Below are positions 17,284-25,145 of a stretch of DNA of 64,000 bases, in pieces. The notes beneath the pieces are model-generated. The model did no database searches. It saw nothing but the letters and a program-made list of their open reading frames with translations, and had not been told where the DNA came from. The first letter of the stretch is position 1. The number at the start of each line of letters is the position of its first letter. The stretch lies in the NCBI GenBank assembly GCA_016718825.1, contig JADKCL010000025.1:10864-74863 (forward strand), read 5' to 3'. This DNA is from Bacteroidota bacterium (lineage in GTDB: Bacteria; Bacteroidota; Bacteroidia; J057; JADKCL01). The position numbers and the translations under genes were made by a program.

Positions 17284-17808
17284 ATGAGTAAGAATGACGG
17301 AAAAGTAGGCAAGATAATTGCCCATGTTTCGCCTGCGAAGAAGAAAGCTGCGGTGGATGCAATCCTTGCCGGGACGATGACGCGGCGTGAGGTTGCGGAG
17401 CAACTAGGGGTTGACAAGTCGACGGTTCGCGATTGGCTGAAAAAGTCTGGCGCGTTGATGGATTGGCCTGCGAAGGCAAGACCCGATGCTGCCACGCGCC
17501 GCCGGCTTGCGGTAGCCGTCCAGGGCGGGTACATGACCGTCGAGGAGGCAATGGCCGAGGCGGGCTTGGTCTATCCACGTACGGTCTCAGTTTGGATCAA
17601 GGCACTGGATGGCGAGATTGCGCAGCCGGAAAAATCGGTGCTAGACAAGGTGGATGAGCAAGAGGGTGCATTGGCACAGGAAAACAGGGATTTGAGGGCA
17701 AGGTTGGCCAACTTGCAATTGCAGTTGCTCGCGGCCGAAACGGTAATCGAGGTGGCCGGGGAGGAGCTTGGGCAAGACCTTCGAAAAAAGTATGGTTCCA
17801 AACAGTAA
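17284..17808 (+). CDS. IS3-family transposase OrfA (helix-turn-helix)
   Basis: This 174-residue protein has a helix-turn-helix near residues 26-50 (MTRREVAEQLGVDKSTVRDW), a second helical DNA-binding-like segment near 80-100 (YMTVEEAMAEAGLVYPRTVSVW), and a C-terminal leucine-rich coiled coil (LAQENRDLRARLANLQLQLL). This order is typical of IS3 OrfA, which recognises the element ends and oligomerises. The frame is intact. Near its end lies an AAAAAAG heptamer in the phase needed for a -1 shift into orfB, so an OrfAB fusion would be the active transposase. The start follows the left terminal repeat by 36 bases. Confidence 0.85.
   Translation: MSKNDGKVGKIIAHVSPAKKKAAVDAILAGTMTRREVAEQLGVDKSTVRDWLKKSGALMDWPAKARPDAATRRRLAVAVQGGYMTVEEAMAEAGLVYPRTVSVWIKALDGEIAQPEKSVLDKVDEQEGALAQENRDLRARLANLQLQLLAAETVIEVAGEELGQDLRKKYGSKQ
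17784..17790 (+). promoter_or_regulatory. A6G slippery heptamer for -1 translational frameshift
   Basis: CGA AAA AAG in the orfA frame gives A-AAA-AAG in the X-XXY-YYZ phase. A -1 slip continues as V-W-F-Q-T-V-K-R-M into the orfB frame, without a stop. This is the classical IS3-family recoding signal; the downstream stimulating structure was not worked out. Confidence 0.75.
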
Positions 17809-17813
17809 AGCGC

Positions 17814-18722
17814 ATGCACACGAAGTACAAGGGCATCGGCGTCAGGGTGCTCTGCGAGCTGTTCGGGAAGACGCGACACGCATATTATGACCGTATTTGG
17901 AGCGAAACAGAGTGGGAAAGGACCAAGGTCGCCGTACTGGCAATTGTCGCGGTGGTGAGGAGGCGCCAGCCCAAGCTCGGGACACGCAGGCTTTATCACA
18001 AGATCGAGGTTCGCTGGCCAACAACGACCTGAAAGTGGGCAGGGACACGCTCCACGAGATCCTGCTGGATGCCGGGATGACGATCAAGGTCAAGCGGCGC
18101 ATTGGCCCAAGGACGACGGATTCCAACCACGGTTTCCCGCTGTATCCGAACCTCGTCAAGGGCGTCGTGCCCACAGGCCCGAACCAGCAATGGGTGTCGG
18201 ACATTACCCTACCTGTCGCTGACGGATTGCTTCTGCTTCCTGAGTCTGGTGACCGATGCCTACTCGCACATGATCGTCGGCTACAACCTCAGCCTCTTGA
18301 TGACCGCCGAGCAGACCATCGTGGCACTTGAAATGGCCTTGGCAACGCTTCCAGAGGGCGACATCGACCTGATCCACCACAGCGACCGTGGCAGCCAATA
18401 CGCCTGCTACGCGCATACAGGGATTCTTATCGCAAGAGGCATCCGCATCAGTATGACTGAGGACAGCGATCCCAGGGACAACGGCATCGCCGAGCGCGTA
18501 AACGGCATCCTCAAGGACGAGCAGGGACTTGAGATGAAGTTTGGATCGTTCGAGGAGGCTTGGGAGAAAGTGCAGGAGGCCATCGAGATTTACAACTACG
18601 AGCGGCCACACGGGAGTATCGATTACCTCTCGCCGGCAGAGGCCCACAAAATGAGCGGTCCGATCCCCAAGCGGTGGAAATACTGGCATCAGCGCAAAGG
18701 GAGGCAGGATGTGCCAGCGTGA
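17814..18722 (+). pseudogene. IS3-family transposase OrfB (DDE integrase), two frameshifts
   Basis: Three overlapping frames together make one rve-type DDE transposase. The first starts MHTKYKGIGVRVLCELFG and runs to KLGTRRLYHKIE. The second supplies NNDLKVGRDTLHEILLDAGM to QQWVSDIT, with the first catalytic Asp. The third supplies SLTDCFCFLSLVTDAYSHM, then HHSDRGSQYA with the second Asp, and DNGIAERVNGILKDE with the catalytic Glu. It ends at 18722. The joints need one base added near 18011-18017 and one removed from the CCC at 18207-18209. The two indels cancel, so the frame downstream is the original one. All catalytic residues survive, which means either recent decay or sequence errors. 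Confidence 0.82.
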
Positions 18723-18806
18723 CGTAGGTTTCTTCAGGCATCTGCCGATTGCGTATGCCGATAAAAAGTGCGGCCCCCAATCACTCGGAGGCCGACACGG
18801 CATTAC

Positions 18807-18888
18807 GCCTACGGGTCGGGCTATTCCTCTTCGGTGGTTGCTCCTCAGCAGAGCCACCGTCCGCTTCACCCGACACGCGAAGTTAGGC
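18807..18888 (+). other. attC-like imperfect palindrome at the right side of the IS
   Basis: The block starts GCCTACGGGTCGGG and ends CCCGACACGCGAAGTTAGGC. The outer GCCTA and TAGGC, then GTCGGG (18815-18820) and CCCGAC (18869-18874), then CGGTGG and CCACCG pair in register. GTTAGGC (18882-18888) fits the integron core site GTTRRRY, but the left partner GCCTACG deviates from RYYYAAC in two positions. The architecture resembles a folded recombination site, but no integrase is present in the window and the match may be fortuitous. Confidence 0.35.
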
Positions 18889-18941
18889 ATACCCTAGGAA
18901 TCGTTGAGCCACATCCCTACCTTCGGCTCGGATACGAGGGC

Positions 18942-19056
18942 TGTATAGCCATTTCAGGCTCGACAACGAGGGGGTGTATAGCTATTTTAGGTTCAATAAA
19001 AAGGGTGTATAGCCAGTTCAGGTTCAGCGCCCCTAAGTGTATAGCTATTTCAGGAC
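18942..19056 (+). repeat. Four tandem ~32-bp copies of the IS end motif
   Basis: TGTATAGC(C/T)A(T/G)TT(C/T)AGG recurs starting at 18942, 18975, 19006 and 19038, at spacings of 33, 31 and 32 bases. The last copy is the terminal inverted repeat itself. The linker bases between copies differ. The left end has only one good copy. Confidence 0.8.
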
Positions 19057-19062
19057 GAAGCA
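19037..19062 (-). repeat. IS right terminal inverted repeat
   Basis: Read on the minus strand it begins TGCTTCGTCCTGAAATAGCT and ends ATACAC, matching the left end at 22 of 26 positions. Confidence 0.85.
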
Positions 19063-19066
19063 ATAC
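19063..19066. repeat. Right target-site duplication ATAC
   Basis: ATAC immediately after the right IS end matches the bases at 17218-17221. Confidence 0.75.
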
Positions 19067-19280
19067 ATATATAATAGGTAGCCAAAAGCAACCAACAACA
19101 CCGCTTACCACCGCCAAAGGTTGATCCAAACACCATCAAGATTCCATCCTGACTGTTGCAGCATACCATCACCCGTCCGACAATCTAGCCCTTCAACTGC
19201 CGCACACCTCCGCTCAAAGTCCCCTCTGCCAATAGGCGCATTGCATTTGCATGTAGCGCAACGGCAAGCCGCCGACGCCT

Positions 19281-19471
19281 TGTCCTCGAACTGCTTCCTC
19301 AAACTCGCCAGCCAGAGGCTGGATGCAGCGTCGGCGTTTCGGCGGGACGCCGACGCCTCAAAGTCGGCACCGCCGACCGATTCCCCCTCTCCAAGAGCCT
19401 TCAAAATCTCTGATAAAGAAGGCGTTGGAGAGGGGCAGGGGTGAGGCGATCAAAAAAGGCGGCAAGCCGCC
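19281..19471. repeat. Palindromic repeat element, copy A
   Basis: The order is CCTCGAACTGCTTCCTCAAACT, a GC-rich insert (19306-19363), GGCACCGCCGACCGA, then the stem CCCCTCTCCAA paired with TTGGAGAGGGG around an inner GCCTTC/GAAGGC hairpin, then GGGGTGAGGCGA and the hairpin GGCGGCAAGCCGCC (19458-19471). Confidence 0.7.
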
Positions 19472-19730
19472 ACCAATAATCCTTCCGCTGCAAAGCCGCA
19501 GGGCCCCGCTTTGGCGCCGACCCAAACAGTCGCCGCCAAAGCGAATAATCGTAGGACCCACCCAACCACGGGCTTCCGCCCGTGGCTACCGACAGACGGC
19601 ACCTTCGGCGCGAACGACAACACATACAACCAACAATGACTCAATTTCAGAACCAACCCGATCACAAAGCGACCATTGAATGAATTGCCAGATGCTTAAG
19701 CTTCTGGACCCCAAAGGCAAAGCCAACCCC

Positions 19731-19868
19731 TCGTCCTCAAACTGCTTCCTCAAACTGTATATGGCACCGCCGACCGACATGACCCCTTCTCCATGGCCTT
19801 CAAAATCACCGATGCCGAAGGACATGGAGAAGGGGCAGGGGATGAGGCGACAACCAAGCGGCAAGCCG
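19731..19868. repeat. Palindromic repeat element, copy B
   Basis: It has the same order of blocks as copy A but lacks the GC-rich insert. The main stem is CCCCTTCTCCATG paired with CATGGAGAAGGGG, so the stem has changed on both sides relative to copy A while still pairing. The loop keeps CCTTCAAAATC, GAT and GAAGG. Confidence 0.7.
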
Positions 19869-19958
19869 CGGACAACAAATCTTCCCCCAACAAATTCAAC
19901 CCTCGAGATGGTTCTGCTATCAAATCCTGTAAGGACCTAAATTCTGCTCCCGAATTTC

Positions 19959-20049
19959 GCCAGCCGGAGGCTGAAAACAGCATCCGCGTATTGGCGGGAC
20001 CCCGCTTCGCGGGCCACGCGCCAACGCATCAATCGGCACTGCCGACCAA
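19959..20049. repeat. Palindromic repeat fragment, copy C
   Basis: CGCCAGCCGGAGGCTG and ATTGGCGGGACCCCGC, followed by TCGGCACTGCCGACC, match the GC-rich insert and following block of copy A. Its right end overlaps the last codons of the T9SS gene, whose final residues GSAD are encoded by the repeat. Confidence 0.55.
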
Positions 20050-21048
20050 AACCACCCGACAAACAAAGTCCTTCCCATCCACCAAAATCCGCAAGGAATA
20101 AATCCCCGGCAGGTATCCCCGCAGATCCAGACAAACGCGGTTTTCTTCCTGTAACATAAAAGCAGGCTGAACAATCCGCCCCAAACCATCCATAAGCAAA
20201 ATCCTGCCGTCACCTATTCCCGGAAAGTCGATGCAACAATGATCCTTACAAGGATTCGGACTGACAACCGGCCGTGCCTGCCCTTGCGCCAAAAGGACCT
20301 TGGTCCCCAAATCTTGCACTTGCCCATTGGCGTCGATTCCTTGAAGGCGGTAATAGGTCCTGTCGCCCGCAGTGGGCCAATCTTGGACTTCATACGACCC
20401 TGCATTCCCCGTCGCTGTAATTTCTGCAACGGGTAGCCACTGTTGCAGATCCTGACTTTTGGTGACGGCGAAGGTCAGGGCTTGCCATTCATCGGCGGTC
20501 GTCCAAGTGACGTGAGCTTGGCCTGTTTCCGATTCGGTCACATCAAAACTCGTGAGCGTCACCGGAAATGGAACCGCCACCGTGACCGTGATGTCATCGA
20601 TGATAAATCCGCACGTGGTATTCACAACAAATTGATGGAAGATGTTGAGCGTATGCGAAGTGGCCGTTGCTGTGAAGAGAAACGTCGACGGCGAAAGCGC
20701 CCAAATCGTATTCGTGCGGGAATCGGTCGTGTTCAGGTTCGCAATGGTCACGCCGATCGTCGCCGGATTCGGCCCGGGACAGCCGCCGAGCCTTCGGGAA
20801 GCCACATAATTCAGGTTGTACACCGTTCCCGGAACAAGGCCATTGATCGTTTGGCAAAGTCCGACAAGCACGTCGATTTCGGCAACCGTATTCGCAGTCG
20901 GACCGCCGTAGACACTCTCCGGATTGGTTTCAGGCGTGCAACCCCAATTGGCGGTGCCGCTCGTGAAACCGCTGTTGAGCACAACTTGTCCGACAGACAA
21001 CGTCCAAGTCAAGCAAGACAGTATGGCCAGCAGAAACAGCCTTTTCAT
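20029..21048 (-). CDS. Secreted protein with T9SS C-terminal sorting domain
   Basis: This 339-residue protein begins with a signal peptide (KRLFLLAILSCLTWTLSVGQ). Residues 21-175 form a beta-sandwich, possibly carbohydrate-binding, with an Asn/Gly-rich opening (LNSGFTSGTANW) and the typical IIDDITVTV strand. Near residues 178-180 the phrase FPVTLTSFDV introduces a fibronectin-like segment (YYRLQGIDANGQVQDLG). The C-terminus (SPNPCKDHCCIDF to PGIYSLRILVDGKDFVCRVVLV) is a type A T9SS sorting domain, which sends proteins across the outer membrane and to the surface in Bacteroidota. It has no operon partner; it is flanked by repeats on one side and by the phosphoesterase gene, on the same strand, on the other. 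Its ligand is unknown. Confidence 0.85.
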   Translation of the reverse strand: MKRLFLLAILSCLTWTLSVGQVVLNSGFTSGTANWGCTPETNPESVYGGPTANTVAEIDVLVGLCQTINGLVPGTVYNLNYVASRRLGGCPGPNPATIGVTIANLNTTDSRTNTIWALSPSTFLFTATATSHTLNIFHQFVVNTTCGFIIDDITVTVAVPFPVTLTSFDVTESETGQAHVTWTTADEWQALTFAVTKSQDLQQWLPVAEITATGNAGSYEVQDWPTAGDRTYYRLQGIDANGQVQDLGTKVLLAQGQARPVVSPNPCKDHCCIDFPGIGDGRILLMDGLGRIVQPAFMLQEENRVCLDLRGYLPGIYSLRILVDGKDFVCRVVLVGSAD

Positions 21049-21136
21049 AGTAGATGTTGGTTGCGCCGCAGGGGGCAGTCGGAATACGGATCCCTCTCAA
21101 TTTCAAGGGGAAGGTAATGAATTTATCGCAGACCTG

Positions 21137-22279
21137 CTACCGAGGCTTCCTTCGAAAACGCATCAGCAAGAAGGCCAGCCCAATTCCCAGCAAAACGCCA
21201 ATGCACAAAACCTTCCATTCGGCAACGAATTTGTCAAGGAACCCGGTTTTGTCCTGACCACCGCGCGCCGCCATTTCCCGCTCCCAATAGGCGAGGTCAT
21301 AAATCGGACGCTGGAAATCAATCGGAGCCAGCGAAAACAGGCTCGTCGTCACTTTCCCTTCGGCGTCGACATGCACCTGCCAAAAGGCATCTTCCTCGGT
21401 GTCGCCCAAACCTGCGGCAAAGTAGTGGCGTTTTTGATCCTGCGAATGGCCTTCAAACACGGGCAAGGACCAGCTTGCGCCGATGTCGCCGCTGAACCAA
21501 TAAATCGGGCGGTTCATCGCCAATTTTCCTACCGCATCAAAAACGAGCTTCAACGTGTCCAGGTCCACCTTGTCACGCAACGGCTCATTGGCAAATTCGT
21601 CCATTCGCTCAAATTCCGGTTCGGCCAAGGCCCACATCAGACGATGCGAAAAGACAAACAAGTTTTGGCCGCCATCGCATTCGGAGGGCAGGGCCTGCAA
21701 CTGCTTCAACAATTCATGCCCGCGGTGCTGAAGCAGCTTTTCCGTGTTGAGGAAGATGAATTGGTCGCCATAGGCGCGTTGGCAAGGTAATTCGGCGCCG
21801 ATCGACGGAGGCAAACTCCCATCTGCCAACAAATCATGGTTCCCGGGAACCAAAATCATCGGGCACCCGAATGCCTCCAAGGTATGTTGGTACTGCGCGA
21901 CCTGCTGCGCATTGTCCGAATTCCGTACCACATCGCCCAAGGCAAAGACCCAGTTCGGTTGCGCAGCTTTGATTTTGTCGACCGCACCCAGCAAACTCGC
22001 CGCCGGCCCTATCGATTGATAATTTTCGTTGGCGCCGTACCAATGTCCTGCTGCAAGAAAGGTATAGCCAGTAGTGGCGATGGGTGCTGCAACTGTATAA
22101 AGCGAAGCACTGGGTAGTTCGCGAACCCTGTCAGATGCCACCAATTCGTTTTGAGCGGACAATTGGGACGGAATCAGAAAGATGATTGCCACCAAGGCAC
22201 CTAGGCACCAAGTGGAGCGTGTGTGTCTTCGTGTCTTCGTGCCTTCGTGGCAAAATTTCTGACCCATTTCGTGGTACAT
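21137..22279 (-). CDS. Exported calcineurin-like metallophosphoesterase, C-terminal membrane anchor
   Basis: This protein of about 380 residues has the calcineurin-like fold order: WVFALGDVVRNSD (GD motif), ILVPGNHDLLAD (GNHD motif), and FVFSHRLMWAL (histidine motif). A single hydrophobic helix near the C-terminus (VLCIGVLLGIGLAFLLM) ends in arginines. An N-terminal signal segment (ALVAIIFLIPSQLSAQ) points to export, so the catalytic domain is probably periplasmic or extracellular and anchored. Its substrate is unknown. The frame extends up to 22441, but that would overlap the divergent gene at 22336, so Met at 22279 (or 22267) is preferred. The residues just before the hydrophobic core come from a palindromic repeat (22188-22251). 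Confidence 0.75.
   Translation of the reverse strand: MYHEMGQKFCHEGTKTRRHTRSTWCLGALVAIIFLIPSQLSAQNELVASDRVRELPSASLYTVAAPIATTGYTFLAAGHWYGANENYQSIGPAASLLGAVDKIKAAQPNWVFALGDVVRNSDNAQQVAQYQHTLEAFGCPMILVPGNHDLLADGSLPPSIGAELPCQRAYGDQFIFLNTEKLLQHRGHELLKQLQALPSECDGGQNLFVFSHRLMWALAEPEFERMDEFANEPLRDKVDLDTLKLVFDAVGKLAMNRPIYWFSGDIGASWSLPVFEGHSQDQKRHYFAAGLGDTEEDAFWQVHVDAEGKVTTSLFSLAPIDFQRPIYDLAYWEREMAARGGQDKTGFLDKFVAEWKVLCIGVLLGIGLAFLLMRFRRKPR
22188..22251 (-). repeat. Coding palindromic repeat, copy 1
   Basis: GCCACCAAGGCAC pairs with GTGCCTTCGTGGC with one mismatch. On the minus strand it translates in frame within the signal peptide of the phosphoesterase, giving CHEGT then STWCLGALVA. A second copy at 63169-63223 encodes the same STWCLGALVA in another exported protein. 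Confidence 0.8.
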
Positions 22280-22335
22280 CGGGGTAAATATCGCCAGAGT
22301 TTGGGGATTTTCGGCAGAAACCGTATCTCTGTGGT

Positions 22336-23940
22336 ATGCAGAAAATGTTTGTGGTTGCTTCGGTTCTGATCGTGGTTGCCGTCGGGGTGATTGCCCTGTT
22401 TTGGTGGCCGATTGTCTTTTCGTTGGCGATTTTCGGGCCATTGATTGCCTTGGGAATTGCCGACATGCTGCAGACCAAACAGACCATTCGCCGAAATTAT
22501 CCCCTGCTCGGACGCGGTCGTTACTTCATGGAATTTCTGCGTCCCAAGATTTACCAATACTTCGTGGAGAGCGACATCGATGGCCGTCCGTTTTCCCGCA
22601 TCGACCGGTCGGTGGTCTATCAGCGGGCAAAAAAGGAACTCGACACCGCCCCCTTTGGAACCCAACTCGATGTTTATGCAGAAGGCTACGAATGGGTGAA
22701 TCACAGCATCGCCGCCCTCGACCACCATGCCGTCGAGGAGGATCCGCGCATCACCATCGGCGGACCAGACTGCAAGCAGCCTTATTCGGCAAGCATCCTC
22801 AACATCTCGGCAATGAGCTACGGTTCGCTGAGTCCCAATGCAATCATGTCCTTGAATGCCGGTGCCCAAATTGGCGGATTTGCCCACAACACCGGCGAAG
22901 GGGGCATTAGCAAATACCATCTGGAAAACAAAGGCGACCTCATTTTCCAAGTCGGAACGGGTTACTTCGGAGCGCGCGAACCAGGCAAGGAAGGCTTTTC
23001 TCCGAAGGCATTTGCAGAGAATGCGATTCGGCCCGAAGTGAAATTGATCGAATTGAAACTCTCGCAAGGCGCCAAGCCCGGGCATGGCGGCATCCTTCCG
23101 GCACAAAAAAATACCCCCGAGATTGCCGCCATCCGCGGCGTGCAGCCGGGCACCACAGTCAATTCGCCGCCCTACCACACCGCCTTCCATACGCCGCTCG
23201 AAATGATGTTATTCATCGGGCAGCTCCGCGAATTGTCGGGCGGCAAGCCTGTCGGATTTAAGCTCTGCGTCGGCCAAAAAAGCGAATTCCTCGCGCTCTG
23301 CAAAGCCATGGTGGAGACAGGAATCAAGCCCGATTTCATTTCGGTGGATGGGGGAGAAGGCGGCACCGGCGCCGCGCCCGTCGAATTCAGCAATTCTGTT
23401 GGATGGCCTTTACGCGACGGATTGGCCTTTGTGTACGATGCCTTGGTGGGTTTTGACCTGAAAAAGGACATCCGAGTGATCGCTGCAGGAAAGGTGGCCA
23501 CCGCATTTGACATTTACCGTGCATTGGCCATCGGCGCCGACGGATGTAGTGCCGCGCGGGCTTTTATGCTTTCCTTGGGTTGCATCCAAAGCCTCGAATG
23601 CCATAAAAACATCTGTCCCACAGGAGTTGCTACGCAAAAACCCGAATTGATGAAAGGACTTGTCGTGGCTGACAAAAAGCAACGCGTCGCCAATTTTCAT
23701 GGCGAAACGGTCAAAGCCTTCCGCGAATTGTTGGCCGCTACGGGGCTGAAACATTCGACGGAGATCAACCGCGCCCACCTGAACCGAAACGAAGGTCAGA
23801 CCCTCATTGCCCGCTACGACGAAAGTTATCCCTACATCGCCACGGGCAGCTTGCTGCAGGCGCCTTACCCGGATGGCTGGACCAAGATCATGGCGGAAGC
23901 AAGCGCCGCGACATTCACCCGTCAAGCTTTGCCGCGATGA
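22336..23940 (+). CDS. FMN-binding glutamate-synthase-like protein, membrane-anchored
   Basis: This 534-residue protein has two adjacent N-terminal membrane segments (residues 4-46) followed by a TIM-barrel of the glutamate synthase large-subunit central/FMN type. Visible signatures are NISAMSYGSLSPNAI, NTGEGGISKYH, KPGHGGILPAQK, DGGEGGTGAAP, and the iron-sulphur cluster cysteines in CIQSLECHKNICPTGVATQ. It lacks the glutaminase and GXGXG domains of full GltB. Members of this stand-alone family are common in Bacteroidota; their true substrate is not established. The ATG overlaps by four bases with the next gene at its end (ATGA at 23937), so the two are likely cotranscribed. Confidence 0.87.
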   Translation: MQKMFVVASVLIVVAVGVIALFWWPIVFSLAIFGPLIALGIADMLQTKQTIRRNYPLLGRGRYFMEFLRPKIYQYFVESDIDGRPFSRIDRSVVYQRAKKELDTAPFGTQLDVYAEGYEWVNHSIAALDHHAVEEDPRITIGGPDCKQPYSASILNISAMSYGSLSPNAIMSLNAGAQIGGFAHNTGEGGISKYHLENKGDLIFQVGTGYFGAREPGKEGFSPKAFAENAIRPEVKLIELKLSQGAKPGHGGILPAQKNTPEIAAIRGVQPGTTVNSPPYHTAFHTPLEMMLFIGQLRELSGGKPVGFKLCVGQKSEFLALCKAMVETGIKPDFISVDGGEGGTGAAPVEFSNSVGWPLRDGLAFVYDALVGFDLKKDIRVIAAGKVATAFDIYRALAIGADGCSAARAFMLSLGCIQSLECHKNICPTGVATQKPELMKGLVVADKKQRVANFHGETVKAFRELLAATGLKHSTEINRAHLNRNEGQTLIARYDESYPYIATGSLLQAPYPDGWTKIMAEASAATFTRQALPR

Positions 23941-24329
23941 TCACCTATCCTGAATTGGGCTTGCCGGAAGCCTGGAAGCCGCTTTTTAAGGCCATGGCCG
24001 ATGCCGGCTGGGAACTGGAGGCCGCTTTGGGGCCGCAAGAACAATTGGATTGCCGCGATGTCCTCCAATTTTCAGGCTACGGGCGCAAGTGTTGGCTTTG
24101 CCTGTTGGTCGAGCCCGAATGGTGCGGCAACAACCTCCAATCCGGTGGATTGACCGTTGTCGGATTGTCGGAGGAGCTACCTGGAAACCGTTCAACGGCC
24201 GAGGAACACGCACTTCTTTTGTCTGGGGCTTGGGAAGAGGAGGTAAATGGATTTGTGGATGATTTTTTTGCGAAAAACAAGGCAAAAATATGGCGTAGAT
24301 TGTTGATCGACAATGAAATGTGTGCGTAA
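23937..24329 (+). CDS. Small hypothetical protein coupled to the glutamate-synthase-like gene
   Basis: This 130-residue soluble protein is acidic and Trp/Cys-rich (GRKCWLCLLVEPEWCGNN). It has no signal peptide and no family I recognise. Its start codon overlaps the stop of the upstream FMN protein (ATGA), implying translational coupling and perhaps a shared role. The C-terminus (FVDDFFAKNKAKIWRRLL) is helical. Confidence 0.65.
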   Translation: MITYPELGLPEAWKPLFKAMADAGWELEAALGPQEQLDCRDVLQFSGYGRKCWLCLLVEPEWCGNNLQSGGLTVVGLSEELPGNRSTAEEHALLLSGAWEEEVNGFVDDFFAKNKAKIWRRLLIDNEMCA

Positions 24330-24409
24330 CATTAATTTAACATCCGGGAAATATCTAGCACAAGAAGTTTGGTCAGCTTTGTAATGCTGTATAAAGCGGC
24401 GACAAGATT

Positions 24410-25129
24410 ATGATAGCTGAAACATCGGCCCCAAACGGGCCTGAAACAAAGGCAAAAGAAACTGGCTCCTATTCGCGTATGTCATTTGCAAACTCGTTGA
24501 TACAGAAGCTGGTCCCAAAAGATAAAAGATTTTATCCATTGTTTGACGCCCATGCAGAGGCTGTCAATGCAGCTGCCACCAGCTACTTTGACCTGCTCAT
24601 GGCCAAGGATCCAATGGAGCGCCGCAAACATGCAGACAGCGTGAGTGCAGCTGAAGTGAAGGGCGATGAGTTGATTCACAGTGTGATTACCGAGCTTACC
24701 GCAACTTTTCTGACTCCTTTTGACCGCGAAGATATCCACCGTTTGGCAACTACGCTCGATGGCATTTTGGATGAACTCAATGGCGGTGCACGTCGCGTTG
24801 TCCTCTATGAAGTGACGACGATTCCCAATCAGCTTTTGGACTTGGCTGCTGACATCCGCGCTTGTGGTTTGGCTGCGGTGGAAGCGGTGCACATGCTCAA
24901 GACATTGCGCCACCCAAAGCAGTTGGCAGCCAAGATCAAAACCATTCAGGAACACAAGTCACGCGCGGAAGAGACCTTCCTGCATGGCATGGCTAGTCTG
25001 TATGGCGGCGACTACGAAGGCAACTCCGTGCTGAAGCTCAGGGAGATCTTCTACGCAACCGACAATGCAATGCGCTACTTTGCAGAGCTCTCCTTTGCAT
25101 TGGAGGCCATTCTCATCAAGACCACTTGA
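24410..25129 (+). CDS. DUF47/PhoU-like phosphate transport regulator
   Basis: This 239-residue all-helical protein has the DUF47 pattern: FYPLFDAHAEAVNAAA near residue 43, then AAEVKGDELIHSVITEL and FLTPFDREDIHRLATTLDGILDE. Proteins of this family are encoded beside Pit phosphate transporters and are thought to control or couple to them; metal binding by the acidic D/E-rich helices is known for PhoU relatives. Pit starts 16 bases downstream on the same strand, which fits an operon. A second in-frame Met, at 24479, would remove a variable 23-residue tail; the first ATG is kept. Confidence 0.9.
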   Translation: MIAETSAPNGPETKAKETGSYSRMSFANSLIQKLVPKDKRFYPLFDAHAEAVNAAATSYFDLLMAKDPMERRKHADSVSAAEVKGDELIHSVITELTATFLTPFDREDIHRLATTLDGILDELNGGARRVVLYEVTTIPNQLLDLAADIRACGLAAVEAVHMLKTLRHPKQLAAKIKTIQEHKSRAEETFLHGMASLYGGDYEGNSVLKLREIFYATDNAMRYFAELSFALEAILIKTT

Positions 25130-25145
25130 GTTTTAACTTCCTCCA

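Larger units (their letters stand above)
17222..19062 (+). mobile_element. IS3-type insertion sequence, complete ends, decayed transposase
   Basis: The element is 1,841 bp long. The left end (17222-17247) and the reverse complement of the right end (19037-19062) agree at 22 of 26 positions, start with TG, and share the uninterrupted run CCTGAAATAGCTATACAC. ATAC flanks it directly on both sides (17218-17221 and 19063-19066), a 4-bp target duplication within the 3-5 bp expected for IS3. Inside are orfA, an A6G slippery site and a DDE orfB, as in IS3-family elements. Two unusual features lie on the right: about 340 bp of DNA after orfB, and four tandem copies of the terminal motif. Reading-frame damage in orfB suggests the copy is inactive unless the indels are sequencing errors. 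Confidence 0.88.
19063..20028. other. Gene-free region rich in palindromic repeats
   Basis: No protein is supported across about 965 bases. The region holds two related palindromic elements (19281-19471 and 19731-19868), a third related fragment (19959-20049), and isolated hairpins such as CCACGGGCTTCCGCCCGTGG (19566-19585). It separates the IS from the T9SS cargo gene at 20029-21048. Confidence 0.65.

Noticed and set aside
18942..19056. CRISPR array
   Set aside because: Four degenerate 31-33 bp units with little spacer sequence, ending in an IS terminal repeat, and no cas genes.
19605..20049. Small proteins in the repeat-rich region
   Set aside because: Frames there are translations of palindromic repeats and have no start context or family match.
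22201..23190. Minus-strand 329-codon frame opposite the FMN glutamate-synthase-like gene
   Set aside because: Antisense to a conserved enzyme with cluster cysteines; no independent evidence.
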